Shown here: positions 23,942 to 32,640 of the stretch, piece after piece
How the letters are laid out: each line of letters begins with the position of its first letter
Position numbering within the stretch: position 1 is the stretch's first letter
DNA from: Saccharopolyspora spinosa NRRL 18395
Lineage (GTDB): Bacteria; Actinomycetota; Actinomycetes; Mycobacteriales; Pseudonocardiaceae
Assembly: GCF_000194155.1 (NCBI RefSeq)
Contig: NZ_GL877878.1
Location: 1,931,490-1,995,489, forward strand
Direction: 5' to 3'
Length of the DNA stretch: 64,000 nt
Notes under the pieces: generated by a model
The model's database searches: none
The model's input: the letters and a program-made list of their open reading frames with translations, nothing else
What the model was told of the DNA's origin: nothing
Position numbers and translations under genes: made by a program

Positions 23942-25150
23942 GTGAACGCGATCAACCATGTCGGTGAGCACGACGTGCTGGCCGCTGCTAAGGAAGACCA
24001 CGAGTCAGTGATCGAGTTGACCCGCGACCTGGTCGCCATTCCCAGCCGGGGCGGTGTCGACTCCTACGATCCGGTGCTCAATCGACTCAGCATCTGGCTT
24101 GAGCAGCGCCACCTCGCCGCCACCGTGCTCAAGGACAAGACCGGCGCCACCGTCGGTCTGACCTGCGAAGTCAAGGGGGCTCGTCCCGGTCCCCGGTGGG
24201 TCCTGGACGCCTGCCTGGACACTGCGCCCTTCGGCGACGAACACGCCTGGACTCATCCACCAACCTCGGCCGTCATCGACGACGGCTGGCTCTACGGCCG
24301 GGGCAGCGCCGACTCCAAGCCTGCAGCCGCGATCTTCTGCCACATCGCCGCTCGCCTGGCCATTACTCCGAGCACGCTGCGAGGCAGCCTCGTGCTGCTG
24401 TTCGATGTCGACGAGCACACCGGCGGCTTCGGCGGAGCCAAGCGCTACTTCGAGGGCTCGGAGGCGCCCGACGACGTCGCCGGCGTGATGATCGGCTACC
24501 CCGGCATGGACAAGCTCGTCATTGGCGGACGCGGTGTGCACCGCGCCAAGCTGCACGTGCACGGTGTGGCCTCGCACTCCGGCGGCAGCAAGGCCACCCC
24601 CAGCGCCATCGAAAAGGCCGCGAACCTCATCAAGGTGCTCTCCACCGCCGAACTTCCCGACGGCACCAGCCCCGAATTCCCGCTGTCAGGCAAGCTCACC
24701 GCCACCGCTATCCAGGGCGGCGAAGGCTACTCGGTCACCCCGGACCTGTGCACGGTCAACGTCGACATCCGCACCACCCCCACCTTCAACGACGAAGCCG
24801 CCAGCCACCTCCTGGAACACCTCGTCGCCGGTGTCGACGACGCCTGGCCGGGTACTCGGCCCACGCTCATCCAGGTCGACACCTGCTGGCCCGCCTACTC
24901 CCTCGACGAGAAATCCCGGCTACGCACCGCCCTCCTCGACGCCGCCAAGACCACCGGGGTCCACGTAGAAGCCAAGATTGCCGGACCGTCCAACATCGGC
25001 AACTACCTCGCTGGACTCGGCATCCCCGCCACCGCCGGCTTCGGCGTCACCTACACCGGCCTGCACGGCACCGATGAACGCGCCCGCCTGGACACCATCC
25101 CCACCGTGCAAGCCACCTACCACAAGGCGGTCCTTCAGCTGATGGCGTAG
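23942..25150 (+). CDS. M20-family peptidase-like protein with altered metal ligands
   Basis: A 402-residue protein of the M20/ArgE/DapE fold: catalytic domain, dimerisation (lid) domain beginning near RGVHRAKLHVHG, and the C-terminal LHGTDERARLD ending. Enzymes of this fold hydrolyse amide bonds of N-acyl amino acids or dipeptides using two metals. By eye, the first ligand His of HxD is Cys (ACLD), the metal Glu of the EE pair is His (DEH), and a later Glu is Tyr (IGYPG). The bridging Asp (GSADSK) and last His are kept. It may use another metal set or another reaction. The GTG at 23942 follows GGAGGGAGG. It closes the plus-strand arm of the locus. Confidence 0.8.
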   Translation: MNAINHVGEHDVLAAAKEDHESVIELTRDLVAIPSRGGVDSYDPVLNRLSIWLEQRHLAATVLKDKTGATVGLTCEVKGARPGPRWVLDACLDTAPFGDEHAWTHPPTSAVIDDGWLYGRGSADSKPAAAIFCHIAARLAITPSTLRGSLVLLFDVDEHTGGFGGAKRYFEGSEAPDDVAGVMIGYPGMDKLVIGGRGVHRAKLHVHGVASHSGGSKATPSAIEKAANLIKVLSTAELPDGTSPEFPLSGKLTATAIQGGEGYSVTPDLCTVNVDIRTTPTFNDEAASHLLEHLVAGVDDAWPGTRPTLIQVDTCWPAYSLDEKSRLRTALLDAAKTTGVHVEAKIAGPSNIGNYLAGLGIPATAGFGVTYTGLHGTDERARLDTIPTVQATYHKAVLQLMA

Positions 25151-25197
25151 GCGATCAGCTAGCTCACGCAGAACCCGCCACAACCTTCTCGAAACTA

Positions 25198-25319
25198 GGG
25201 CCTGTTTCAGAAGTTGATCTGGGTTTGAGATGATCTTCGTGTGGGTCGAGGTGATCTGACGAACGAGCAGTGGGCGAAGATGGAACCGTCAAACCGAGAT
25301 CAACTTCTGAAACAGGCCC
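25198..25319. mobile_element. MITE derived from an IS5-type element
   Basis: A 122-bp element with ~31-bp terminal inverted repeats starting GGGCCTGTTTCAGAAG (one mismatch), bounded by TA on both sides. Its middle encodes the start of an IS5-type transposase (GRGDLTNEQWAKMEP), so it is an internally deleted insertion sequence. It cannot move by itself. Confidence 0.85.
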
Positions 25320-25322
25320 TAA

Positions 25323-26197
25323 TACTCCAGCCGCACTTGGTGATCTTCGTCGTGTAGCTTGTCGATCTTGTGATGGTGACTGATGAGGATCTTGATGCTT
25401 GGGTGGCTGGGCTGGAGGAGTTGTTCGGTCAGGTGGCGGGTCGGTTTTACCGGGTCGAGCCGCGCCGGCGGGCGCGTGCTTATGTGCGCGGTCTGTTAGC
25501 TCCTTTGGCCGGTAAGAACGGATGGACACTGGCCGAGGCCGCTGGCGATCTCACTCCCGACGGGATGCAGCGGCTGCTCAACGCCGCAGCCTGGGATGCC
25601 GACGGGGTCCGTGACGACCTGCGCGATTACGCGGTGAGCCACCTTGGCGAACGTGACGGTGTGCTGATCGTGGATGAGACCGGGTTCCTGAAAAAGGGCT
25701 GCAAGTCCGCCGGAGTGCAGCGGCAGTACTCCGGCACTGCCGGACGGATCGAGAACTGCCAAGTGGGTGTGTTTTGTGCTTATGCCACAACGAAAGGCCG
25801 CACGCTGATCGATCGTGAGCTGTATCTACCGAAGTCCTGGATCGCCGATCGAGCACGGTGCCGCGAAGCCGCCGTCCCGGAGGAGATCGAGTTCGCCACC
25901 AAACCGGTACTGGCCCGGCGGATGCTCGCCCGCGCACTGAATGCCGGTGTACCCGCCGCCTGGGCCACCGCCGACGAAGCCTACGGCGGGGACTCAAAGT
26001 TCCGATCCTGGCTGGAAGATCAGCGCATCGGCTACGTCGTGGCTGTGCCCAGTAATCAGACCATCCCTGCGGTGGCCGGCACGTCCCGCGCCGACGTGCT
26101 CGTGGCCCACGCACCCGATGACGCGTCACCAATACCGCGCCCGACAAGCCCACTACCAGCGCAGACAGACCAAAAACTACGAAGTGCGGCTGGAGTA
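25323..26197 (+). mobile_element. Internally deleted IS701-family element
   Basis: Ends are perfect 16-bp inverted repeats (TACTCCAGCCGCACTT at 25323-25338 and its complement at 26182-26197). It is flanked by CTAA on the left and CTAG on the right, both fitting the YTAR target reported for IS701 elements. At 875 bp it is short for the family because part of the transposase gene is missing. Its left end is inserted directly next to the MITE. Confidence 0.82.
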
Positions 26198-26201
26198 CTA
26201 G
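25373..26201 (+). pseudogene. IS701-family transposase, internal deletion
   Basis: The N-terminal ~250 residues are a recognisable IS701 transposase: LIVDETGFLKKG (first catalytic Asp), GVFCAYATTKG, and ATADEAYG (second Asp). Homology stops near residue 252 (LVAHAPDDA). The C-terminal end typical of such proteins (RARQAHYQRRQ..NYEVRLEY) appears in another frame up to TAG at 26199. A deletion around 26130 therefore removed the region with the catalytic Glu and shifted the frame. Confidence 0.82.
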
Positions 26202-26289
26202 TGCCGTCTCATGGCCGTCGGACACCGCAGCGTGCCTCACATGTCATAACTATCGATCTCACAGTGGCCTGCGAGAAAGACTTGACACC

Positions 26290-26595
26290 CTAGATAACGC
26301 TGATCCCGTGTGCGACGACCAGGTTTCCGTGCCCGCCTTCCCAATCGGGGCCAGCGCCTGTGGGGGCGTCGCTGGCCCACCAACCTGGCAAGCCACCAGG
26401 CAGCGGTTCGGTGAGCCGCACCAGGGTGGTTGCCACACGCCCGATTTCGTCGTTTTGGCTGCTCTGCGTCGTCTGGATCAGCGAGTGCAGCGCTTCCGAA
26501 AGGCGGTCAGCGGCCAGTGCCAGGGCTTGCTGGCTGTCCTGCGCCAGTTGATCGGCGGTGGTGATATCTGCCTGGATGTCTCCCACTGCCAACAC
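26290..26595 (-). CDS. Small helical protein (101 residues), uncharacterised
   Basis: The first ~65 residues form one long amphipathic helix (DIQADITTADQLAQDSQQAL...) rich in Ala, Gln and Asp; the rest is Pro/Gly-rich. Pairs of such small coiled proteins are common in actinobacterial mobile regions. The GTG at 26595 follows the upstream gene's stop by three bases. No function can be assigned. Confidence 0.5.
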   Translation of the reverse strand: MLAVGDIQADITTADQLAQDSQQALALAADRLSEALHSLIQTTQSSQNDEIGRVATTLVRLTEPLPGGLPGWWASDAPTGAGPDWEGGHGNLVVAHGISVI

Positions 26596-26598
26596 GTG

Positions 26599-27054
26599 CT
26601 ACATCCGGCCCGCGTAGCTCTCGGTGGTGGAAACCATCGCCTGCTGCGGCTCGTCGTACACCAGGTTCGTGTGCTGAAGGGCGGTGATGCCTACTTGCAT
26701 TTTCTCGTTGGCCTGCGCGATTCTTGCGCGTACCTCTTCCATTCCTGGCATCGGTTTTCTTTCTGTTGAGGTGCGGACAGAGGGTGCCCCGGCGCGCGGG
26801 TGTTCGGTTGCGGCGTTTTTGCCGCGCGTCGAACCCCGCCAGCCACCAAAAGCGAGTCGGCCGGGTGGCTGTCGCGCGCCGGGGCCTGGGGAGCTGGCTG
26901 GGCACCTGGGAACGTCACGCGACCTGCCCGGCCAGCGAGTCACAGTTGCGGCCCGCCCCCCTGGCCAGTGCGCCACGCCGTTCGAGTCGTAGACGGGCGT
27001 CATGTCCTCGCCGCTGTCCTCCTGGTCATCGGTTTCGGGCTGGTTATCCGGCAT
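26599..27054 (-). CDS. Hypothetical protein, possibly a degenerate fusion
   Basis: ATG at 27054 has an excellent GGAAGGAGG site and overlaps the upstream stop (TGATG). The frame runs 151 codons: an acidic start (DDQEDSGED), a segment VYDSNGVAHWPGGRAATVTR, a low-complexity Pro/Arg region, and a final 50-residue helix beginning MPGMEEVRARIAQANEKMQ. The last part could be a separate gene starting at 26751, since it resembles independent small coiled proteins. The middle lacks sequence constraint, so the ORF may be a decayed pair of genes. Confidence 0.45.
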   Translation of the reverse strand: MPDNQPETDDQEDSGEDMTPVYDSNGVAHWPGGRAATVTRWPGRSRDVPRCPASSPGPGARQPPGRLAFGGWRGSTRGKNAATEHPRAGAPSVRTSTERKPMPGMEEVRARIAQANEKMQVGITALQHTNLVYDEPQQAMVSTTESYAGRM

Positions 27055-27251
27055 CAGTCGCCTCCTTCCTTCGTCCACAGTGGTCTTTTGGACCCGCATC
27101 GTCGTTGCTGCGTGGAGTTGGAGCCCGCCAGGGGTGATGCACCGAGGGGCGGCGCACCACCCCGGACGGGGACTGCTCGGTGCCGCTCGGGGGAAGTCAC
27201 GCCACGTTCCTTCCTGGCATATGACGTGTTAGTCAGTTCCGTGGTGTTCAT
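27054..27251 (-). CDS. Small basic protein (65 residues), uncharacterised
   Basis: ATG at 27251 follows GGGAGG; the stop overlaps the next start. The product, MNTTELTNTSYARKERG..., is basic and Pro/Gly/Ser-rich. No family recognised. It heads a three-gene minus-strand run of small ORFs that diverges from the broken regulator at 27297. Confidence 0.4.
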   Translation of the reverse strand: MNTTELTNTSYARKERGVTSPERHRAVPVRGGAPPLGASPLAGSNSTQQRRCGSKRPLWTKEGGD

Positions 27252-27296
27252 GACGACCTCCCTGCGGGCCACATCTCGGACACAACTCATGGCGAT

Positions 27297-27812
27297 ATGG
27301 CTACTTACGGAAACGGTAACGACGCTCCGGCCGTAGCCGTGTGGGGCAACTTGCACCTCAAGTCCGGCCTGGCCGCTGCCCGGTCCGGAAACCTCGCCAG
27401 CGCCGACGCTCATTGGCGGGAAGCCCATGAAGCCGCCCAGAGGCTCGGGGGCGACCGCGATGACTACCGCCTGTGTTTCGGACCGACGAACGTCAACATC
27501 TGGTCAGTGGCACTCGCAGTTGAAGCGCTCGACGGTACTGAAGTGGTGAAGCGTTCCGAGCGCTTCGAGATCCCCACGCATACCCAGCGTGAACGATCAG
27601 GCCATCACTGGATCGACGTAGTGCGAGGCTTCTTACTGCACGGCGATCATGACAAAGCCACCCAGAGCCTGTACCGAGCATAGGAAATTGCTCCACAGCA
27701 AGCGAAGTGCCACCCAATGGTCCACGAGACGATCCGAAATCTCGCAACAGCACGTCGTCGTGCAGATCCGGTGGCACACCTCACCGCATGGGCAGGCGTT
27801 CAGAACGCCTAA
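27297..27812 (+). pseudogene. C-terminal TPR part of an XRE-type regulator, broken
   Basis: The translation fits the TPR half of actinobacterial XRE regulators: AWGNLHLKSGLAAARSG (here VWGNLHL), HWREAHEAAQRLG, FGPTNVNIWSVALAVE and GHHWIDVVRGF. The DNA-binding N-terminus is missing. TAG at 27681-27683 interrupts the frame, and the rest (EIAPQQAKCHPMVHE..., the usual family ending) continues in the same frame to TAA at 27810. Both defects indicate a relic. Confidence 0.72.
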
Positions 27813-27871
27813 CCCCCGCAAGGGAGAAAGACATTGGTCCACTCCCGATATTAGTTGACGCACAAAAAAAG

Positions 27872-27904
27872 GCCCCCGTCTGTCCCAGTAGGACAGACGG
27901 GGGC
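27872..27904. terminator. Rho-independent-like hairpin at the right island edge
   Basis: GCCCCCGTCTGTCC (27872-27885) pairs perfectly with 27891-27904 around a CAGTA loop. AAAAAAA precedes it, giving a U-run for minus-strand transcription, and ATCTTGT follows. It may terminate transcripts from both sides. Confidence 0.75.
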
Positions 27905-28098
27905 ATCTTGTCCCCCGCGGCCGTCACGTTCGGCGCGATGACGGCTTCCCGAGCTTGCGCCACGACGCCTGGATGATCGGCGTGCAGGCCCCTTTCCGAA
28001 GATCGTGGGGCACGTCCCGCGCATCACCCGTATCCGTGCAGGTCACGACCGGTCCCAGCGCGGCCCCGCGAAAGGTGCCCCGCGCCTCGATCGGTTGG

Positions 28099-29271
28099 TC
28101 AGGTGAGGGTTCGGCCGGTGGTGGGGTCGAAGAGGTGGATCTTGTCCGGGTCGAACCAGACCGTGAGGGACTGGTTCTCGCGGGCCGCCGATTCGACCGA
28201 GAGGCGGGTGACGACCTGGCCCTCGTCGGTCGGGACCTCCGCGCTGCCGCTGTCGGCCGCGAGCTCGTCGAGTTCCGCCGTGCTCGCCCGTCCACCGTGG
28301 AGGGTGAAGTACACGTACTTGTCCGAGCCCATCTCCTCCACCACGTCCACCTCGCCGGTGAACGTCGCGCCCGCCGCTCGGGCGGTGTCGTCGAGCAGCG
28401 CCGCGTCCTCGAAGTGCTCCGGGCGGATGCCGAGCACCAGTTCGCGCGGTGCATCCGCCGACTCCAGCGTGGTGCGGATCCGGTCGCCCAGCGGCACGTC
28501 GCCCAGCGCGCTGCGCAGGGCGCCGTCGGCGAGTTCGACCGGGACGAAGTTCATCGCCGGCGAACCGATGAAGCCCGCGACGAACAGGTTCGCCGGGTGC
28601 TCGTAGAGGTGCTGCGGGGCGCCGACCTGCTGCACCACCCCGCCGCGCAGGACCACCACGCGGTCGCCGAGGGTCATCGCCTCGGTCTGGTCGTGCGTGA
28701 CGTAGACCGTCGTGGTGCCCAGCCGCTTCTGCAGCTTCGACACCGAGGTCCGCATCTGCACCCGAAGCTTCGCGTCCAAATTGGACAGCGGCTCGTCCAT
28801 CAGGAACGCCTTGGGGCTGCGGACGATCGCCCGCCCCATCGCCACCCGCTGCCGCTGCCCGCCGGAGAGGTTGGCGGGCTTTCGGTCCAGGTGCGGCGAT
28901 AGGTCGAGGATCTTCGCGGCCTCCTCGACCTTCGACTTCACCGTCGTCGAATCGACCTTGGCCAGCCGCAGCGGGAAAGCCATGTTCTCGAACACCGTCA
29001 TGTGCGGGTACAGCGCGTAGGACTGGAACACCATCGCGATGTCGCGGTCCTTGGGCGCACGCTCGTTCATCCGCTCCCCGCCGATGCGCAGCTCGCCGCC
29101 GGTGATGTCCTCCAGCCCCGCGATCATGTTCAGCGTGGTGGACTTCCCGCAGCCGGAGGGGCCGACCAGGATCACGAACTCGCCGTCCGCGATCTCCAGG
29201 TTCACCTCGTTGACCGCCAGCGCCCCGTCCGGGTATTTCTTGGTCACCTTGTCCAGCACGATCTCGGCCAC
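28099..29271 (-). CDS. sugC: Sugar ABC transporter ATPase (SugC/UgpC type)
   Basis: A 390-residue ABC ATPase: Walker A GPSGCGKST, Q-loop FQSYALYPHM, signature LSGGQRQR, Walker B FLMDEPLSNLD and H-loop THDQ. The C-terminal ~150 residues form the OB-like regulatory domain of MalK/UgpC proteins. It powers the importer encoded by the three genes before it. The GTG at 29271 lies six bases after the permease stop and follows GAAGGGG. In mycobacteria the homologous LpqY-SugABC system recycles trehalose; here the sugar is inferred from gene order and similarity. Confidence 0.88.
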   Translation of the reverse strand: MAEIVLDKVTKKYPDGALAVNEVNLEIADGEFVILVGPSGCGKSTTLNMIAGLEDITGGELRIGGERMNERAPKDRDIAMVFQSYALYPHMTVFENMAFPLRLAKVDSTTVKSKVEEAAKILDLSPHLDRKPANLSGGQRQRVAMGRAIVRSPKAFLMDEPLSNLDAKLRVQMRTSVSKLQKRLGTTTVYVTHDQTEAMTLGDRVVVLRGGVVQQVGAPQHLYEHPANLFVAGFIGSPAMNFVPVELADGALRSALGDVPLGDRIRTTLESADAPRELVLGIRPEHFEDAALLDDTARAAGATFTGEVDVVEEMGSDKYVYFTLHGGRASTAELDELAADSGSAEVPTDEGQVVTRLSVESAARENQSLTVWFDPDKIHLFDPTTGRTLT

Positions 29272-29276
29272 TTCGG

Positions 29277-30122
29277 TTACCCCTTCACTGCGCCGGAGGT
29301 CAGTCCGGACACGATGCGTCGCTGGAAGAACAGCACGAACAGGATGATCGGAATGGTGATCACCACCGCGGCCGCGGAGATCGAACCCGTCGGGTCCTCG
29401 AACTGGGAGTCGCCGGTGAAGAACTTCAGCGCCACCGGCACGGTGCGGGAGTTCTCCGTCGAGGTCAGCGAGATCGCGAACAGGAAGTCGTTCCAGCAGA
29501 AGATGAACACCAGGATGGCGGTGGTGAACACGCCCGGCGCGGCCAGCGGCGCGATCACCTTCGCGAAGGCCTGCCCGGGCGTGGCGCCGTCCATCTTGGC
29601 CGCCTTCTCCAGTTCCCACGGGATCTCCCGGAAGAACGCCGACAGCGTGTAGATCGCCAGCGGCAGCGAGAAGGTGATGTACGGCAGGATCAGCCCGGGC
29701 CAGGTGTCGAACAGGCCCAGCGTCCGCTCGATCTCGAAAAGCGGGGACACCAGCGACACCTGCGGGAACATGGCGATCAGCAGCGATGCGCCGACCAGCA
29801 GCCGCTTGCCGGGGAAGTCCAACCGGGCGATCGCGTAGGCGGCCATGATGCCCAGCACCACGGCAATCGCGGTGGCGATCAGCGCGATGCCGATCGAGTT
29901 CAGCAGCGCGTGGGTGAACTCGGTGGTGCGGAAGATCGCCGCGTAGTTCTCCAGGGTCCATTCGCGCGGGATCAGGTTGCCGTCCGAGAGCGTCGCCGGG
30001 CTCTTGAACGACAGCGACAGGATCCACAGCACCGGCACCAGCGCGTACACCATCACGATGATGTTGAGCAGCGCCCATTTGGTCTTCCGCGCTGGGGTTT
30101 CCGCCCCGCCGACGCCGGCCAT
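29277..30122 (-). CDS. sugB: Sugar ABC transporter permease (SugB type)
   Basis: A 281-residue MalG-type permease with six transmembrane segments and the ATPase-contact loop [22 protein letters not shown] (EAA-G motif region, starting EKAAKMDGA). It pairs with the SugA-type permease. The ATG at 30122 overlaps the upstream stop (TGATG), showing translational coupling. Confidence 0.88.
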   Translation of the reverse strand: MAGVGGAETPARKTKWALLNIIVMVYALVPVLWILSLSFKSPATLSDGNLIPREWTLENYAAIFRTTEFTHALLNSIGIALIATAIAVVLGIMAAYAIARLDFPGKRLLVGASLLIAMFPQVSLVSPLFEIERTLGLFDTWPGLILPYITFSLPLAIYTLSAFFREIPWELEKAAKMDGATPGQAFAKVIAPLAAPGVFTTAILVFIFCWNDFLFAISLTSTENSRTVPVALKFFTGDSQFEDPTGSISAAAVVITIPIILFVLFFQRRIVSGLTSGAVKG

Positions 30123-31060
30123 CAGCGCCTCCCCTTGTCATCGCTACCGGGTGCGGCCGCGCCGAAGAGCTTGACGAAGATCCACGCGATGAGCGCGACC
30201 GCGATGAAGATCAGCACCGACATGGTCGAGCCGATGCCGAGGTTCAGCCCCTTGATCAGATTGTTGTAGGCGAGCACGGACACCGACGAGGTGTCCTGCG
30301 CGCCGGAGGTGAGCACCACGATGTTGTCGAAGACGCGGAACGCGTCGAGGGTGCGGAACAGCAGCGCGACGAGGATGGCCGGCTTCATCACCGGCAGCAT
30401 CACCTTCACGAACCGTTGCCACGGTCCGGCGCCGTCCATCGCCGCCGCCCTGAGCAGATCGTCGGGCACCAGCGCCAGGCCCGCCATCAGCAGCAGCGCC
30501 ATGAACGGCGTCGTCTTCCAGATCTCGGCCACGATCACGATGGCCAGTGCGCTGGCGTGTTCGGTCAGCGGCGCGCCGTCCGGGGTGATCGCGTTGGCCA
30601 GGTAGCCGGTGTCCGGCGTCCAGGCGTAGCGCCAGCTGAAAGCCGCGACGACGGTGACGATGCCGTACGGGATCAGGGTGACGGTGCGCACGAGGCCGCG
30701 GCCGACCAGCGCCCGGTGCATGATCAGCGCCAGCCCCATGCCGAGCGCGAACTCGATCGCCACGGAGACCACGGTGACCAGCACCGTCACCCAGAACGCG
30801 CTCCACCAGTAGCCGTTGCCCAGGACGGTGATGTAGTTGTCCAGCCCGACGAATTCGCGCTGGTCCGGGTACTTCAGGTCGAAGCGCTGGAACGACAGCC
30901 ACAGCGCGTAGAGGATCGGCCAGCCGGTGACGGCGATCATCACCAGCGCTGCCGGGGCGCACAGCAGCCAACCGAGCTTGCGTTCGGCCTTCTTGCCCTC
31001 GCTGATCGCCCCCTTGCCGCCGGACGCCACTCCCGGTTCCGCATGACTCGTCCGCACCAT
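30122..31060 (-). CDS. sugA: Sugar ABC transporter permease (SugA type)
   Basis: A 312-residue MalF-type permease: a ~30-residue cytoplasmic N-terminus, six or more transmembrane segments, and the coupling loop [14 protein letters not shown]. The ATG at 31060 overlaps the stop of the binding-protein gene by one base. It forms the channel with the SugB-type permease. Confidence 0.88.
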   Translation of the reverse strand: MVRTSHAEPGVASGGKGAISEGKKAERKLGWLLCAPAALVMIAVTGWPILYALWLSFQRFDLKYPDQREFVGLDNYITVLGNGYWWSAFWVTVLVTVVSVAIEFALGMGLALIMHRALVGRGLVRTVTLIPYGIVTVVAAFSWRYAWTPDTGYLANAITPDGAPLTEHASALAIVIVAEIWKTTPFMALLLMAGLALVPDDLLRAAAMDGAGPWQRFVKVMLPVMKPAILVALLFRTLDAFRVFDNIVVLTSGAQDTSSVSVLAYNNLIKGLNLGIGSTMSVLIFIAVALIAWIFVKLFGAAAPGSDDKGRR

Positions 31061-32316
31061 CACGGCATCACTCCCTTGGAGTCCAAGGCGTTCTGCACCT
31101 CGGTCCGCATCCGATCGGCAGTTCTCTGCGGGTCGATCTCCGCGATCGGGGACAGCATGTTGGACAGCACCGTGGAGACGTTCTGCGCGGCCGGCGTCAC
31201 CGATCGCACGCCCGGGTCCTTGAGCGCTTCCAGGATGGTGTCCCGCATCGGGTATTTGGCGGCGACCTCGGGATCCGAGTAGACGGACTCGATCGTCGGC
31301 GGCACCCCGTCGTTGATGGCGGAGAACTTCTGGTTCTCCGGGCTGCGCAGGCACTTGGCCGCGTCGAAGGCCAGGTCCGGCTTGGTCGAATAGCTGCTGA
31401 TCGCGTAGTTGGCGCCGCCGATGGTGGACTTGCTCGGCACCCCCGGCCGCAGGCCGGGCACCCGCGCCCAGCCGACGTTGCGGGCGAGGTCAGGCTTCTT
31501 CTCCTGCATCGACGGGTAGACGAACGGCCAGTTCACCTCGAACGCGGACTGCCCGGTCTCGAACTCCTGCCGGGCGTCGTCCTCCTTGGCGTTGTTCATC
31601 GACGCGCTGGTGACGCCCGCCGTGCCGAGGTCGCGCAACGCCTGCAGCGCCTGCACCGCGCTGGCGTCGACCACCGCGTGCTTGCCGTCATCGGAGATGA
31701 GCTGCCCGCCTGCCGACTGCACGAGCGTGTTGAAGTGCACGTACAGGCCCTCGTACTGCGCGCCGGTGAACGAGATCCAGTGCGGCTTGCCCTCCTGCTT
31801 GAGCCGCTGGGCGGTCGAGATCATCTCGGCCCAGGTCTTCGGCGGCTCGGGCACCAGGTCCTTGCGATACCAGAGCAGCTGCACGTTGGTGTTCTTCGGC
31901 GCCGCGTAGAGCTTGCCTTCCCAGGTGGCCGTTTCGAGCGGCCCATGCAGCGTGCCGCGCTCCGCCTCGGCCTTGTTCTCCCCCGTCCACTCCCGGATCC
32001 AGTTCGCCTCGGCGAACTCGCCCGTCCACGTGACGTCCAGGTAGAGGATGTCCATGCCGGTGTCCCCGGCGGCCAATCGGCGCACCATCTGCTCCCGCTG
32101 GCCGTCGGCGTCGCGGGGCAGCTTGTGGTAGACGATCTGGTACCGCCCACCTGCCTGGGCGTTGCAGCGGTCCACGTTCTGCTGCAGGTTCTCCTCGGGC
32201 GCGCTGTACAGGTTCACGGTGTTCGCGCCGGAGGCCGGTGCGCAGGCGGTCAGCACGGACGCGCACACCAACGACGCGCCCAGCACTGCCGTTCCACGAG
32301 TGCGGCGAACTCTCAC
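31060..32316 (-). CDS. lpqY: Sugar-binding lipoprotein (LpqY type)
   Basis: A 418-residue extracellular solute-binding protein. Its signal peptide ends in the lipobox LTAC (Cys25). The remainder has the family-1 binding-protein pattern (YLDVTWTGEFAEANWIREW, WPFVYPSMQEKKPDLARNVG). It delivers the sugar, probably trehalose or a related disaccharide, to the permeases. I chose the GTG at 32316 because GGGAGG lies just before it; the in-frame codons upstream add a non-signal extension. It is the first gene of the sugar importer operon. Confidence 0.85.
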   Translation of the reverse strand: MRVRRTRGTAVLGASLVCASVLTACAPASGANTVNLYSAPEENLQQNVDRCNAQAGGRYQIVYHKLPRDADGQREQMVRRLAAGDTGMDILYLDVTWTGEFAEANWIREWTGENKAEAERGTLHGPLETATWEGKLYAAPKNTNVQLLWYRKDLVPEPPKTWAEMISTAQRLKQEGKPHWISFTGAQYEGLYVHFNTLVQSAGGQLISDDGKHAVVDASAVQALQALRDLGTAGVTSASMNNAKEDDARQEFETGQSAFEVNWPFVYPSMQEKKPDLARNVGWARVPGLRPGVPSKSTIGGANYAISSYSTKPDLAFDAAKCLRSPENQKFSAINDGVPPTIESVYSDPEVAAKYPMRDTILEALKDPGVRSVTPAAQNVSTVLSNMLSPIAEIDPQRTADRMRTEVQNALDSKGVMP

Positions 32317-32383
32317 GGTCGGTCCTCCCAGTTGCTGGTCACAGCCACGACCAAGCATTGGGGTGCCCACGCTTCGTCGCCTG

Positions 32384-32446
32384 CCACCACCGGCAGTGAG
32401 CCGGTGGTGGAAAGCTAGGCCTCTTGATCAGTCAAGGCAAGCCTTG
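32384..32446. promoter_or_regulatory. Cluster of palindromes upstream of the sugar importer operon
   Basis: Within the 324-base gap before lpqY: CCACCACCGGC/GCCGGTGGTGG (32384-32410), CTTGATCAGTCAAG (32423-32436) and CAAGGCAAGCCTTG (32433-32446). The last two overlap. They are plausible operators for a sugar-responsive repressor; no regulator gene lies adjacent. The rest of the gap (32447-32640) shows nothing recognisable. Confidence 0.4.
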
Positions 32447-32640
32447 TGGCCAACACGTGAAAGTCGGTGAAAACGGACACCCACGAGCTCCGCCGAAAGC
32501 CCCACCGCGCTGCGCCGATCGCCGCATTTCGCCTGGTCGACGCGTCCTTCCGACACGCGGGCCCGGCAGCGCGAATTCCGGGAAACGCGAAGCGGACCCG
32601 GGCTCCTGCTGGTTCCCGGGTCCGCATCTCGGTCGTCAGC

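Noticed and set aside
25373..26293. IS701 transposase as an intact gene extending to 26293
   Set aside because: The sequence beyond about 26130 is out of frame for the family and runs past the inverted repeat at 26197, so the long frame is accidental.
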